A stretch of 22,376 nt of DNA, from the NCBI GenBank assembly GCA_905250885.1, contig CAJNOQ010002850.1, forward strand, positions 1 to 22,376. The letters are read 5' to 3'. Positions within the stretch are counted from its first letter, which is position 1. Every line of letters starts with the position of its first letter. Of the stretch, positions 1 to 9,990 are shown piece by piece. The translations under genes and the position numbers were made by a program. This DNA comes from Didymodactylos carnosus (lineage: Eukaryota; Rotifera; Eurotatoria; Philodinida; Philodinidae). Under the pieces are notes generated by a model. It did not search any database. It worked only from the letters and a program-made list of their open reading frames with translations, and was not told the origin of the DNA.

Positions 1-56
1 AAAATAAGACAATCGGAAAAGCTTATCTTCCCCTCTCTTCACGAAAATGTTCATCC

Positions 57-460
57 TCGGTATATACTACTATAACCTTTTCTGACTTTCTATCCCTACC
101 CAAAGGTATGTATATATATATATATATATCAGTATAGACTCGTAAATGCTCTTTTCTGACTTTCTGATTTTCTCCCTCTACCGGAAAGTGTATATATCAG
201 TATATACACGTAAATGCTCTTTTCTGACTTTCTGATTTTCTCCCTCTACCGGAAAGTGTATATATCAGTATATACACGTAAATGCTCTTTTCTGACTTTC
301 TGATTTTCTCCCTCTATCGCAAAGTGTATATATCAGTATAGACTCGTAAATGCTCTTTTCTGACTTTCTGATTTTCTCCCTCTACCGGAAAGTGTGTAAG
401 TACATCATCATATACTGGTAAATGCTCTTTTCTCACTTCCTGATTTTCTATCTTTCGAGG
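57..460. repeat. 68-bp tandem repeat (minisatellite), about 5-6 copies
   Basis: The motif cgtaaatgctcttttctgac recurs at 141, 209, 277 and 345, an exact 68-bp period. A diverged copy follows at 417 (72-bp step) and a degenerate one precedes near 77. Each unit holds a pyrimidine-rich segment (ctttctgattttctccctcta) and an AT-rich segment (gtatatatcagtata). A TA dinucleotide run sits at 109-130. Open frames through the array on the minus strand only reflect the repeat and are not genes. Confidence 0.93.
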
Positions 461-1592
461 GAAAGAAATTATTCCCGAATATAAGAAGGTAGTGATATCT
501 AGTTTCCTCTTTGCGTATGCTACGCAGTGCTTCATTGAAATGCTGATTTATGGATAAATCGACACAGCGGGAAAGAAACCTAAATATATCATATTCGTTT
601 GAAAAACGAAGCAAATATCTTTTTATATTCGACATCCTATGGAAAATCCGATCTCTGGAATTTTTTCAAAAGTTGCTTCTGCTTGTAGAAAGTTCTGCTC
701 AAGTCTTGGCTATTGAACAGCGAAAATCGCAGGTCTCTATCTCATTCCTGTCAAAAGTTATTCAAAAAATACCCACAGCTCTTGTATTTTGGGATGGATA
801 GTAGTACTTACACGAAGGTTTCATCTTTACACATATAATGATTTCAAAGAAAATTACTTTTACAGTTGACGCTAAGTGAGTAGCGGTTATTCTCTTGAAC
901 TGGAGCAATTTTCTCGAAGAAAAGACACTTCTAGCTTTTTTGTCGCCATTTCCACGGGTTATTTCAGATCGTACTTAAACTTGGGTTTTTGTTCGTTTTT
1001 TTCTCTCGAAACGAGTATCCCGAAGAGAATCGAAGGGCGCTTTTACTATTACTGTCAACTACTATTTTTTTCATTTTTCTAAGTTCGATAAATTCTTCTA
1101 TTTACGGAGGTGAGAGGGAGAATTTTAGGATTTTTTTCGTCTTCGGCAGATGCCTCTCATACTCTCTATGGTGAGTTATCCTTTAGATTTATCTTTTGAA
1201 GCCTCGGATTTAGTCTTAGAAATGGGATGCTTCGTCCGGACTTAGCGCAAATGTTAAGTACGAATGCTCAGATGAACTTGCCCTACAAAAATTCGTAGCT
1301 TTTGAAATTTTTTGATTTTTAAGGAAGAAAATGGAATAAAGACTTTCGTTCGGTTCTGTTTGTCTCAACGAATATTTCGTGAAGTATGCAGGAGAAGCAG
1401 AGTATTGTGTGTTTGCTGTGAAGGTACTGATCAAAATGCCCTTTGTGAAGTTAAGCTGAGTCATTAAGTGAGTTTAATTGCATTGATCTACCATCTCAGC
1501 GAAAAAATCTAGATAGCTTTTTCCGACGAGGTCTCTGCTTTGGAGATATCCTTGAAGATGAATTTTTCGTGCAATGGCATTACATATGAGAA
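461..1592. other. No recognisable gene
   Basis: Only short open frames occur: 550-801 and 876-1082 on plus, 1216-1464 on minus. None gives a protein with a familiar motif, and none has convincing splice or start context. I see no RNA gene or structured repeat. Undetected exons or a very old relic remain possible. Confidence 0.5.
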
Positions 1593-1879
1593 GCATCAAA
1601 AACACATTTTGCAATTCAATTTTCAACGCTGAATTAGAAAAATGTTATTTGAGAGTTTCAAAATAAAAGAAACAAAAAGTATTCAACTTTTTCCGAAACG
1701 GGAAAGTTTTTCGGATTTTATGATCCTTCCCGTATTTTCAAATTTTCGATGCGCAAACCTGCATTGGGAAGGCTAAAAAGGCGATATTGGTGATCAGCTT
1801 CAAATTCTCTATCGAATTATATATAAAGAAGCTAAAAATAAAATACTACTTGATTCTTGAACTACGCGCGCCTTACATT
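1593..1879 (+). repeat. 287-bp direct repeat, copy 1
   Basis: This copy starts gcatcaaaaacacattttgc and ends cgcgcgccttacatt. It matches 2177-2463 at an offset of exactly 584 bp, with two mismatches that I can find (aaaataaaag versus aaaatataag, and gaactacg versus gaattacg) and no indel. The 297 bp between the copies holds no coding motif. This could be a recent segmental duplication, or paired ends of a non-autonomous element. I see no TG...CA ends and no target duplication. Confidence 0.95.
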
Positions 1880-2176
1880 GTATCATCTTTGGCGTAACTA
1901 TTATCATCTCGTAAGATCATTTGCAATGGAAAAAATTTTGGTGTGCCGCTAGCAATGTTGATTTCACTACGAGGACGCTGAAAACTATTCTATTTTATAT
2001 CGGGGCGGTACGAGTCGATAATGTGTCTCTGTTGTCCTGACTGATCAAATAAATAAAATGTCACTTTAAAATTAAATGACCATTTAAGTATAGCATCGTA
2101 TTCACTGCGCATTATGAGAAAGAAGAGGGACATTTGTGTTTGCCGAACATTACCATCACCATGTAAAGACGAATTC

Positions 2177-2463
2177 GCATCAAAAACACATTTTGCAATT
2201 CAATTTTCAACGCTGAATTAGAAAAATGTTATTTGAGAGTTTCAAAATATAAGAAACAAAAAGTATTCAACTTTTTCCGAAACGGGAAAGTTTTTCGGAT
2301 TTTATGATCCTTCCCGTATTTTCAAATTTTCGATGCGCAAACCTGCATTGGGAAGGCTAAAAAGGCGATATTGGTGATCAGCTTCAAATTCTCTATCGAA
2401 TTATATATAAAGAAGCTAAAAATAAAATACTACTTGATTCTTGAATTACGCGCGCCTTACATT
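2177..2463 (+). repeat. 287-bp direct repeat, copy 2
   Basis: This is the second, near-identical copy of 1593-1879. Similarity stops sharply after cttacatt: copy 1 continues gtatcatc and copy 2 continues aaatgctt. An open frame on plus runs from this copy to 2631, but nothing in its product is recognisable. Confidence 0.95.
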
Positions 2464-2947
2464 AAATGCTTGGTTAATCTTGGTGACATATCGAAGATAA
2501 TTCCTCCTCAGTTTAAATGCCGCATTACCGAATCAGCTTTAACGAGATATCATACAAGTGGAAACCAAGCGGCATATCCAGCGTCAACAACAAGCGGCGA
2601 CATCGGTTTAAATGAGCATAAATCAAATTAAGGGTATCACTCTATCTTTTCTTGCAAAAAATTTTAAAATGACCTGAAAAAATGCCGTGTGTACAAAATG
2701 TAATTTCCATTCATTTTTCTCACTATGTGTTTTTTCAAAGTCTCTTCAATCCAACTCGCTGCTCGACAAAACGGATGAGCTGAAATTTTTAGCACAGATA
2801 CCTTAGAGCCTACGTCACGTTCTACTTTATTTAAGCGTTTTTGATTTTAACTCTCGGTTTGTAAAGATTTTGAAATCAAAAAAGAGACGAGCTATCCTTA
2901 ATAATAATAACATAACTGTCGCACAACCATTCGAAGATACTAACATT
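2464..2947. other. No recognisable gene
   Basis: The interval from the end of the 287-bp repeat to the foldback element holds only the tail of a short open frame (to 2631). No recognisable coding, RNA or repeat signal was found. Confidence 0.45.
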
Positions 2948-3282
2948 CCCAAGCAAAACTGAGTAAGCGAGAAAATCTAGCTGCAAAAATAGCTGCAGCG
3001 CCCACTTACAGCTAGATTAACTAGATTAAAAGGTACATTTATCTAGCTACATACTGATTGAAATCGTGTACTAGCTGAAACGGCCGCTGCATTGGTCAAT
3101 TAATAGCGCAATGAATTGCTCGATTAATCGATAGTAACTAGTTGTACCCAGTTGAAGCTAGATTCAATCTAGCTGAAGCTATATCAAATTTTCATGTATT
3201 TCACTGGATCTAGCTGAAGCTAGATAAATGACCTTTTAATCTAGATGCAGCGCCCGCTTCATGATTTTTTTTCGTGCTTGGG
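2948..3282. mobile_element. Foldback/MITE-like element with cccaagca ends
   Basis: The segment begins cccaagca and ends with its exact reverse complement tgcttggg. Longer imperfect inverted arms lie inside. On the left are gcagcgccc and ctagattaaaaggtacatttatctagct; the right arm read in reverse complement gives gggcgctgc and ctagattaaaaggtcatttatctagct. The interior repeats ctagctgaagctagat. There is no coding capacity, which fits a non-autonomous foldback element. A target-site duplication is not obvious. Confidence 0.8.
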
Positions 3283-3780
3283 TTTAGTCTAATCAAAACA
3301 AGAATTTTCTTATTGTTCAAAAAAATTGTTGTTTCTCCTTTACCTATATGTATACCAAATAACTAAGATCTCCTAGATTTTGTTTTCAACTTTTATTAGT
3401 CCACAAAGCGTTATTTATTATGAGACTAAGCAAGATACTTTCCGCACAGGTGAGTTTAATGATCAGTCTCTGTGCTCGTCAGAAATAATAATATGATAAT
3501 AACAATATAATATTAGTGAAATTCACCTATTTTGTTCCCGTAATCTTTAACAGCAAGCAGTAAATACTAACTTTAATTTGTTATATCGTCTGCGATAAAA
3601 ATATCAGAAGAAATGAATAATAAAGAATTCTCTATGCCAACTAAGAAACCATGGATTGATGATATTAAAAGAGAGTTCGAACTATTAGTGCTAACAGCCG
3701 TGAAAGGAAGAAAAAAACAAATTCCTCTTAAATTGTGTCTGTTGAACTGTATGTATAAAATTGAATGCACATAAAAATTT
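3283..3780. other. No recognisable gene; one 53-codon plus-strand ORF
   Basis: The region is AT-rich. A plus-strand ORF starts at ATG 3613 and stops at 3774, giving a Lys-rich peptide of 53 codons with no recognised motif. A minus-strand open frame (3573-3770) overlaps it. Neither can be called a gene without transcript evidence. Confidence 0.3.
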
Positions 3781-3790
3781 TGGGTTACAT

Positions 3791-3814
3791 GACTTTCGGC
3801 CCGGGTCGAAAGTC
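3791..3814. repeat. 24-bp near-perfect palindrome
   Basis: gactttcg and cgaaagtc flank a cccggg-centred core with one mispaired symmetrical position. The site is much richer in GC than its surroundings. It could form a short hairpin or be a protein-binding site. Confidence 0.7.
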
Positions 3815-3888
3815 GGAAAGGAATTTCAAACCAAATCTTAATTTACCTAATTAATTTTGGAAATAATTATAACTTTCAATAAAACGTG

Positions 3889-4024
3889 GTGCCCGACAGT
3901 ATGACATAGTGCTCGGAAGGATGATATGGTGCTCAGCAAGATGACATAGTGCTCAGCAGTACGATTGGTACTTGGCAGTACGACACAGTACTTCGCTAGA
4001 CAGCCTAGTACCCAGCACTATGCA
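3889..4024. repeat. 20-bp minisatellite, about seven diverged copies
   Basis: Units begin at 3889, 3909, 3929, 3949, 3968, 3988 and 4008 and follow the pattern gt(g/a)c(t/c)c(g/a)gcagtatgacata. The period is 20 bp, with one 19-bp unit. The later units shift from gtgct to gtact, so the array is aged and graded. Confidence 0.88.
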
Positions 4025-4252
4025 TAAAAGATTGCATTTGGGAAGAACGTAAGGAGCAACTAGGATAGTTTACGTTGAAACGTTTATTTTCAAAACCTTC
4101 TTCCATTAGGAGAAGTTGATTGTTTTTATGATTGATCCATAAATGAAATAAAACTCACCTAAGGGTTAATAAGAAACCATCTCTTCTTTGAAATCAGTCA
4201 ACCCAGCTCAGATTGTGCTTTACAGAAATGAAGCAAAGTACGCTCAACTCAT

Positions 4253-4644
4253 TCATTCTTTATTCACAACAAAAACACGTAAAAGGCTAAACAAAAACTT
4301 TTCATTTTCATCCAACTTTTTTGTCGACAGCCGTTTCGTCTTTCGCTTCTGTTGCTTGACAGAACACCTTTTCAGAAGGAAGGATCCTCTTATTTATTTG
4401 AGCAGATCAGACACCACAGCCCTCTTCAACGCTCTTCTTATGCATTCTTTGCCGTATTTTAAGTAAGGTCCAGCTCCACAGTTGCCGAATCGTTGTACCC
4501 AGTTGATGATAAGCAACGTGCTTGCGCTTTGCTTCTTTTGTTTTCCGGATTCCACCATTGAATAGTTGGAGCCAAGAGTTTACGGTAAGAAACACGTCGC
4601 CTCATTCGCCGTACAACAGGTTGTTTTTTCGAAGAAGAAACCAT
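4253..4644 (-). pseudogene. Linker histone H1-like gene, broken
   Basis: Linker histones bind nucleosome entry/exit DNA in the nucleus through a winged-helix (H15) domain and a Lys-rich tail. From the ATG at 4644 a short basic N-terminus (KKQPVVRRMRRR) leads into VSYRKLLAPTIQ and LSSTGYNDSATVE, which match helices 1-2 of an H15 domain. That frame stops at 4459. About 4470 the match moves to another minus-strand frame, reading PYLKYGKECIRRALKRAVVS and DLLK, which fits helix 3. An in-frame TAA (4394-4396) falls where a Gln would suit, then IRGSFLLKR and a basic tail run to TGA at 4253. An AATAAA overlaps the end (4264-4259). One frame change plus one nonsense codon suggest a pseudogene. Homology is by eye; a short basic protein could mislead. 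Confidence 0.6.
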
Positions 4645-6035
4645 TACGAACGACTGTTATGTGTTACATGTTGTTGTCGAATATGTTTTGAATATGTATA
4701 CTCCGACTTTTCTCACACTTTTTCTCTTGTAACTTTGTTGTGCAATTACGTGTCCACGCAGACAGAACAGAAAAGAACAAGCCGATTTTTTCTAATAGGG
4801 GACAAAACGAAACTTTATAAATGTGGATAGTGAGCGTGGATGTAAAATACTGAAGACCAGCAGCATTATATATGAAATCTATCAAATAAGAGAATTTTAA
4901 TGATAAACTATAAGACACTTTAGTATCTTACTCTGTCTTTGTCAAGCCCCAAAGACTAGCAGGTAGTGTGAAAAAAAATAGGGTCTAAAAATACACTAGG
5001 TTAATCCCGGACAAAAAAACTACATCAGATCCATGTTTATAGGATTTATCTGAGAGAGGAATTAATTTAATTTTTTGGATGAATTGGACCGATAACATGC
5101 CTTAAGTGATACTTGAATGTCTTAATTCAACTTTTCCGTATACTAGTCCTATTCTAAATTTGGAGAACGGTATACAGATTTATAGAGGTTTTCAAAACCT
5201 ATCGAATGGTACATGAATGACCTCTGTTGTGTAGTTGAAGAATCTCGATCAAGTCAAAATACTATGGTTTACCTAGCATTATATCTGGCAATCTATCGAA
5301 GTTTGATAATTTTCTCCGTACATTAATAGTCAAAAAATATTCCAAACATACAGTTTTGTAGCCCTTGAGGAATTCTGTCTATTGATCTATAGCACTAAAT
5401 TAGTACACATTTGCTCAGTATCAAAAAATCAAAAATAGTGAAAAGCTTACTTTCCTGATCAATCAACTTTCAAAAATTTTTTCTCAGACTACAAGCAAGC
5501 ACGAATCCAAAGCAACCGCTGCAAGTATAAGTCATAACTGGGCTGAGCTACATTACGTTGATCCTGGCAGGACAAAAAAATACGGATAGTCTGTGACGCC
5601 ATTATTAACCATTTTTTACCTACGGCTGAAACCTTTAAAAGATGCAGAGCTCCCGGCAGCCTTATAAATCGTTTTTATCAAATATGTTTTGTTTAAGAAT
5701 TTTGTAAAAAAAGCTTAATGTTGTTCGTAAGTCTGACTCTTCAAATTGTGCTGATTGTTAAACTTTTTCAATCAAAGCGTTAGGTGAAAAATAAAACTTG
5801 TCTTTTAGACGATTCAGATAATGTGGATTTTGGTCAAGATTTTGGTCAGCCAACATTGTTGGGTAGAGTACTTTCAATTTTTCATTAGCATCATTGAAAT
5901 GTATTGTGATTCTTTACAGAATTTGATCAACTGGAAGGCTGTGAGATAAAGAGAATGATAGTGTTAGTTAAAATGCAGTAAGTTGACATCTGGGTATATT
6001 CTACGATCTAACCTTCTTTTTGGGCTACACCAACT
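4645..6035. other. No recognisable gene
   Basis: Nothing recognisable was found in this 1.4 kb on either strand. Short open frames (for example minus 4664-4918) have no motif. A 15-bp palindrome, aggttttcaaaacct, lies at 5186-5200. I read through for splice-leader, tRNA and RT motifs and found none. Confidence 0.5.
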
Positions 6036-6248
6036 CAGAGATGCAACTGGTCAACAAAACTGTGATCGGTACCGGTCAGGCATTTGCAGATCGGACCGGC
6101 CGGTCACTTAAATATTTTCTTGTTGTCACATTTTCGAATTATAATCTGACCGGTACCGAACCGAACCAGGTCAGACCGACCAGTTGAGAAGTCTCGATCG
6201 GATCGGACGGGAGCTGGCGTCCGATCGCCTGGTTCTTTTGCATCTCTG
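6036..6248. mobile_element. 213-bp MITE-like element with perfect 11-bp TIRs
   Basis: cagagatgcaa at 6036-6046 is mirrored exactly by ttgcatctctg at 6238-6248. The interior is GC-rich for this window and full of ACCGGT-type motifs, including cggtaccggtca, the palindrome gaccggccggtc and gaccggtaccg. These make further inverted pairs. It lies directly beyond the stop of the caspase-like reading. No coding capacity; no clear target duplication. Confidence 0.8.
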
Positions 6249-6250
6249 GT

Positions 6251-6632
6251 CTAAGCTATATATTTTACATAAACAAACCTGTCGCCATAAAGATAAATCA
6301 GGAGACATAATATTTGTATATACCGTCCTCCAACTTCGGGGTGTCGTTTTGACTTTTTGTCTTCGTCACAAGAAAATACTACTAACATATTTGATGATAA
6401 ATCGTTTTCAGTTAGTTCGTCTGTTGTACTCTCTGGCTCAATTTTCCAACAGGCTTGAATGAAAATAAGTCTTGGTTTTTCTTTCCAAATGATACTATCA
6501 GCAAAATTCCGAATAGTGTCTCGTACTGAGATTTGTTGATGGTCCGAAGTACAGAAAAAATTTAAAGTGCCATGCGACATGATAAATACAACTAAACTCG
6601 CATATTGACGATAATCAGGATTTGATTTGATA
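6251..6632 (-). pseudogene. Caspase-like p20 end and truncated p10, frame-shifted from 6633-7519
   Basis: Caspases (peptidase C14) cut after Asp, using a His/Cys pair. The frame here is open from about 6645 and includes NPDYRQYASLVVFIMSHG, the usual lead to the catalytic His (codon near 6574-6572). It then reads KPRLIFIQAC, with the catalytic Cys at codon 6451-6449. The usual QACRG reads QACWK. After a short acidic linker of about 20 residues, the p10 strand (MLVVFS) and KSKRHPEVGGRYIQILC follow, keeping the S1-pocket Arg while GSW reads GGR. The reading ends at VKYIA-stop at 6251, just beside a MITE. It lacks the last p10 loop and strand, so the domain is cut short. The frame is offset by one from the ORF ending at 6633, so the gene is probably inactive unless the sequence has an error. 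Confidence 0.75.
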
Positions 6633-7519
6633 TCAATCTCTATCTAATTCTTTTTTGTTACAATCTTCTTTACATATTCTGACAATAAAATTCATTTCTT
6701 TAAATAAATTTGTCAATAACTGAACATCTCTTTTTGAACCATGACGTATTGGTTTAGAAACGATGTTAACAAAATTAATTATCACACATAAACCACGCAC
6801 CTTGTCCTTATCTAAATAATCTGTACGTGGCATTGCTATGCTCAATTTTTCAAGATTAAATGTTCCAGATGAGTCATTGTTGAGAAAGTCTAAATAGTTA
6901 TTAAGAAAATATTCATATCTCTCAATAAATTCGTTGAAATCTTTGATTATTGAAACAAATGTACGCTGATGTGTTTCCAAATAATAGCACTCTTCTAGCC
7001 GTTTAAAGAATTCTTTCAATGTCAAGTTTTCTTCATGATCCAACATTGTTTCATATACTGTAAATAAACTATTTTTAACAGCAGGGCTCATTATATAATA
7101 AAAACGAATATCATTGATTATTTTATATGTACTATCTAATTCAATATCAATTGCTGCTAATAGATAGCAGTAAGCATAACTAATCTCTTGATGAATATTC
7201 ATGATATTCGACAATGGTCGGAACTTCGGCAAATAAGCTGGGAAAAGAGTATCATTGCACATATAAGAGCGTTTAAAATGACAAAGAATTAATAGAATGA
7301 TACGTGAAACAGCCGGTCTTAAAAATGCCTCACCATGCTTATCATATGTTAATAATTTAAATTGTTTGATAAGTAATTCGGATTTTTCTCTCACATTTTT
7401 ATCGGATATTTGTTTATTTATGGTTAAAGTTTCTCTATAATATTCGACTATATCAAGCATATTGTCATAATTCCACTTATTTAGAGCATCAATACAATCC
7501 AATATGTCCGTTTCATAGA
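6633..7519 (-). CDS. Caspase-like protein, prodomain and start of p20 domain
   Basis: The last 55 residues match the start of a caspase p20: KVRGLCVIINFVN, then PIRHGSKRD, which carries the Arg of the S1 pocket, then LTNLFKEMNFIVRICKED. The domain continues in another frame at 6632-6251. The preceding 220 or so residues are a helical, hydrophobic prodomain. A stretch with LTLKEFFKRLEECYYL followed by FIERYEYF resembles a death-effector-type fold, but only loosely. The frame is open up to 7565 with no ATG before 7460. A splice acceptor (ttttag, AG at 7521-7520) with an upstream TTACTAA branch-like motif suggests that a 5' exon exists. The stop TGA at 6635-6633 comes from a one-base offset near 6635-6645, not an A-run change. 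Family is clear from motifs; prodomain type is inferred. Confidence 0.7.
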
Positions 7520-7565
7520 CTAAAATTGATTGAGAATTTTTAGTAACTAAAATTAAAGTATTAGG

Positions 7566-8187
7566 TTATAATTAATAAGTGCTAATCAATGCTAATTAGC
7601 GTCAGTATAATGCCTTACAATTTTATTTGTCAGTTATCGCGTTAGTAACACAGTCAATCCTTAACTAAATTTTGTTTTATTCCATAGGCATACCACTGAA
7701 ATTGTTCTCTACAAACTGACCAGGTCTGAAGGTATGTTTGAGGGAGGACAACCCCCCTTAATCTACTAGTAGAAAAGGTTTAGTAGAGAGTTTGTGACGT
7801 CCACGATATGTGAGCATTTTACTAATAATAGCTGGTAAAGTGGAGGCAAACACTTTTGATTTTTATCCTGAACGAAAGTAGCTAGAACGAATCTGAGGAT
7901 ATGGTCGTGTAGAGAGCTCTTTTGAGTATTTAGATACAGTATAGGAAAAATTCAATTTAAGTTTAAACATCTGAAGAAAAACGATTTTTTAAAAACTTAA
8001 AAGCCTAAAACTTTTAGATATATTTAAAACCGATTGCCAGTTTTTCTCATCAGCAAGATTACATTGTTACAGCAAAGGTTACATTGTTTTAGATTTATCA
8101 GTTTTTTTGCACAGAGAAATTTTCCTAGAAGACTAAAACGAGGTTGAAAAATTCTATAATAAGATCGATTTTTAAGTAAAACATTCT
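7566..8187. other. Possible 5' intron of the caspase gene, otherwise no recognisable feature
   Basis: On the minus strand a GTAAGG donor-like site lies near 7620, about 70-100 nt before the acceptors at 7547 and 7521. The sequence upstream of it has stops in the relevant frame and no ATG. It could therefore be untranslated exon or nothing. The rest, to the foldback at 8188, shows no coding motif. Confidence 0.3.
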
Positions 8188-8584
8188 AAAAAAAGCGCTT
8201 TTTGTAATTTCAGGCATAAAAACTAATGTTTTGAAAACCTTGCCAATGATCGTGCTTTAACAAGAAACTTTCAAGAAAAACATTTGTTACAAAAATTCTA
8301 GCCTATGTCATCCGACATTGGCATAAGCGGAACTGTTTTTCTTTTCTAATAGCAAAAATTTTAAAAGAATTATTAATTAAAATACTTTATAATTTTAAAT
8401 TTTAATTTAACTTCTATTCAATTTTTTTAATTAAATTCCATTCCGCTTATGCCATGCCGAATGACATAGGCTAGAATTTTTGTAGCAAATGTTTTTCTTG
8501 AAAGTTTCTTGTTAATGCACAATCAATGGCAAACTTTTCAAAACATTAGCTTTTATGCCTGAAATTGGAAAAAACGCTTTTTCG
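8188..8584. mobile_element. Large foldback element (arms about 145 bp)
   Basis: The left arm (8188-8332) reads aaagcgctttttgtaatttc through ttctagcctatgtcatccga to cataagcggaa. It returns as reverse complement in 8441-8584, with few mismatches. The central 108 bp is extremely AT-rich and itself semi-palindromic (attattaattaaaa, ttttaattaaatt). No coding capacity. A diverged copy of the core lies at 18447-18571, which shows the sequence is dispersed. Confidence 0.9.
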
Positions 8585-9691
8585 AAACACACATAGAAGA
8601 TGTGGAGCTCTTTTCCCATTAAACCCCCCACTTACACGCCACTTACAAGTGTTCGCGAGAGCGTGCCACAACAAGGGATAAAACTGAGCGTCTACCACGT
8701 GCAAGAATTCTTATTCCAGGTAAATGATAGAGAGCTCGGGATTCTTTTGTTTTGCAGTAAACACCTATGGCTGGAGTTGACAGAGTCCGACTTTTCAATT
8801 TCTTATTTACTGATTTCTAGTGCTTAATAGAACTTTAAAGTCTGAAAAATCCTTGGAGGGTTTCTTAGAAATCCTCATTTCTACAAAAAGTTAACGAACA
8901 ACTTACAGTCACTGCTTTCAAATAACTCGAAATATTCTTGTTCATTCACTATCAACAAAATATTCCTTAGAATTTTTGGAATACTAATAACCCGTGGTAA
9001 TTGCCACAAAAACTTACCGCTCCTAGGCAATCCTCCAATAACAGTTCCAATATTTTCTGACATTGCTTGTGGCTAGAAAAAAGAGTAAACCAAACTTAAT
9101 GTAAGTATAGGAATTTATGCTGTGTAGTGTTCGTCACCACAAAATCTCTACTATAAAAACATTTTTTCCTGCTTTGAGCATTTGTCACAAACCAAAAAGC
9201 AAGCATTTCTAAAGTAGCTAAAAAAACAGTATTTATAGCCTTTTGCACAGCTGCTAAAATAAATATCTAAACGCCAGCCAAAATTTGCCACAGTAATAGG
9301 TCAACTGTAGGATCCCGTTAGATCGGTAAGTTTTCTACAGAAAAACTTGCAATTTACATATTGTTCGATGTAGTTTCGTGCGCTGATTCCAAATATGTCA
9401 TTATTTTTTCTTTCAAAGTAGTTCCTAACGGAAATAAATATATTTTACCTCAAAAATCAAGGGCTTTGAAAAACCTATAACTCGGTCCAGAACCATTTAT
9501 GCTAACCATGCACATGTATAATGAGTAGAAGAACATACTGTGAAATTTTGAGCTAATTTTTCAGCAATGGAAAATTGTGAAAACCCACTATACTGAACAC
9601 ATCTTTTGGAAAAACCATTTGCGTACAAAGAAAATTATTTTTTCTGACTGAAAAGTCTCCAGAAAAAAATGTATTGTATGAATCGATAGAC
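8585..9691. other. No recognisable gene
   Basis: Short open frames occur on plus (8600-8827) and minus (8881-9063). The minus frame begins at an ATG and includes GGLPRSGKF, which is like a P-loop but lacks the final Ser/Thr. Two GTAAGT donor-like sites sit inside it. I cannot tie it to a family. Nothing else stands out. Confidence 0.4.
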
Positions 9692-9839
9692 ATCTTACAT
9701 GTGATTTTGATGAAATTTTCCGCAAATCTTGATCCCCTAAAAATGTGAATCCCTCACTGTGCGGTACTTTTTTTCATATTCTTCAAGCTTGATATTTCGG
9801 GTTAGTTTTCTTTTAATTTTCCGAACAACTAAGGTCTAA
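9692..9839 (+). repeat. Direct repeat beyond the 3' end of gene A
   Basis: From atcttacatgtgattttgatg to aacaactaaggtctaa this matches 12493-12631 in the same orientation, with roughly ten substitutions and a small deletion. The two copies bracket TPR-ART gene A. No coding motif. Confidence 0.88.
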
Positions 9840-9990
9840 ATTCAAAAAGCTGCTTCCGTCGACAGGTCACGAGGTCTAGTTTCAGAATATGTATGATTTG
9901 TCCATAAACAGTGTGTACAATTTATAACAAATCTTATGCTTCGGTACACTCTACGTTTTTTGTCCTCGTTTTCGTGCTAGTTTTTCCCCT

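Noticed and set aside
314..635. Minus-strand open frames through the 68-bp array
   Set aside because: Their peptides only reflect the repeat unit, and the period of 68 shifts frame each unit. No independent coding sign.
1593..2463. LTR retrotransposon with 287-bp LTRs
   Set aside because: The internal part is only 297 bp without coding motifs, the ends lack TG...CA, and no target duplication is visible.
4522..4830. Plus-strand 102-codon ORF
   Set aside because: It overlaps the histone-like reading on the other strand and its product has no recognisable motif or reasonable composition.
8881..9063. Minus-strand ORF with GGLPRSGKF as a P-loop protein
   Set aside because: The Ser/Thr after GK is missing, no other nucleotide-binding motif follows, and GTAAGT sites inside it make the reading uncertain.
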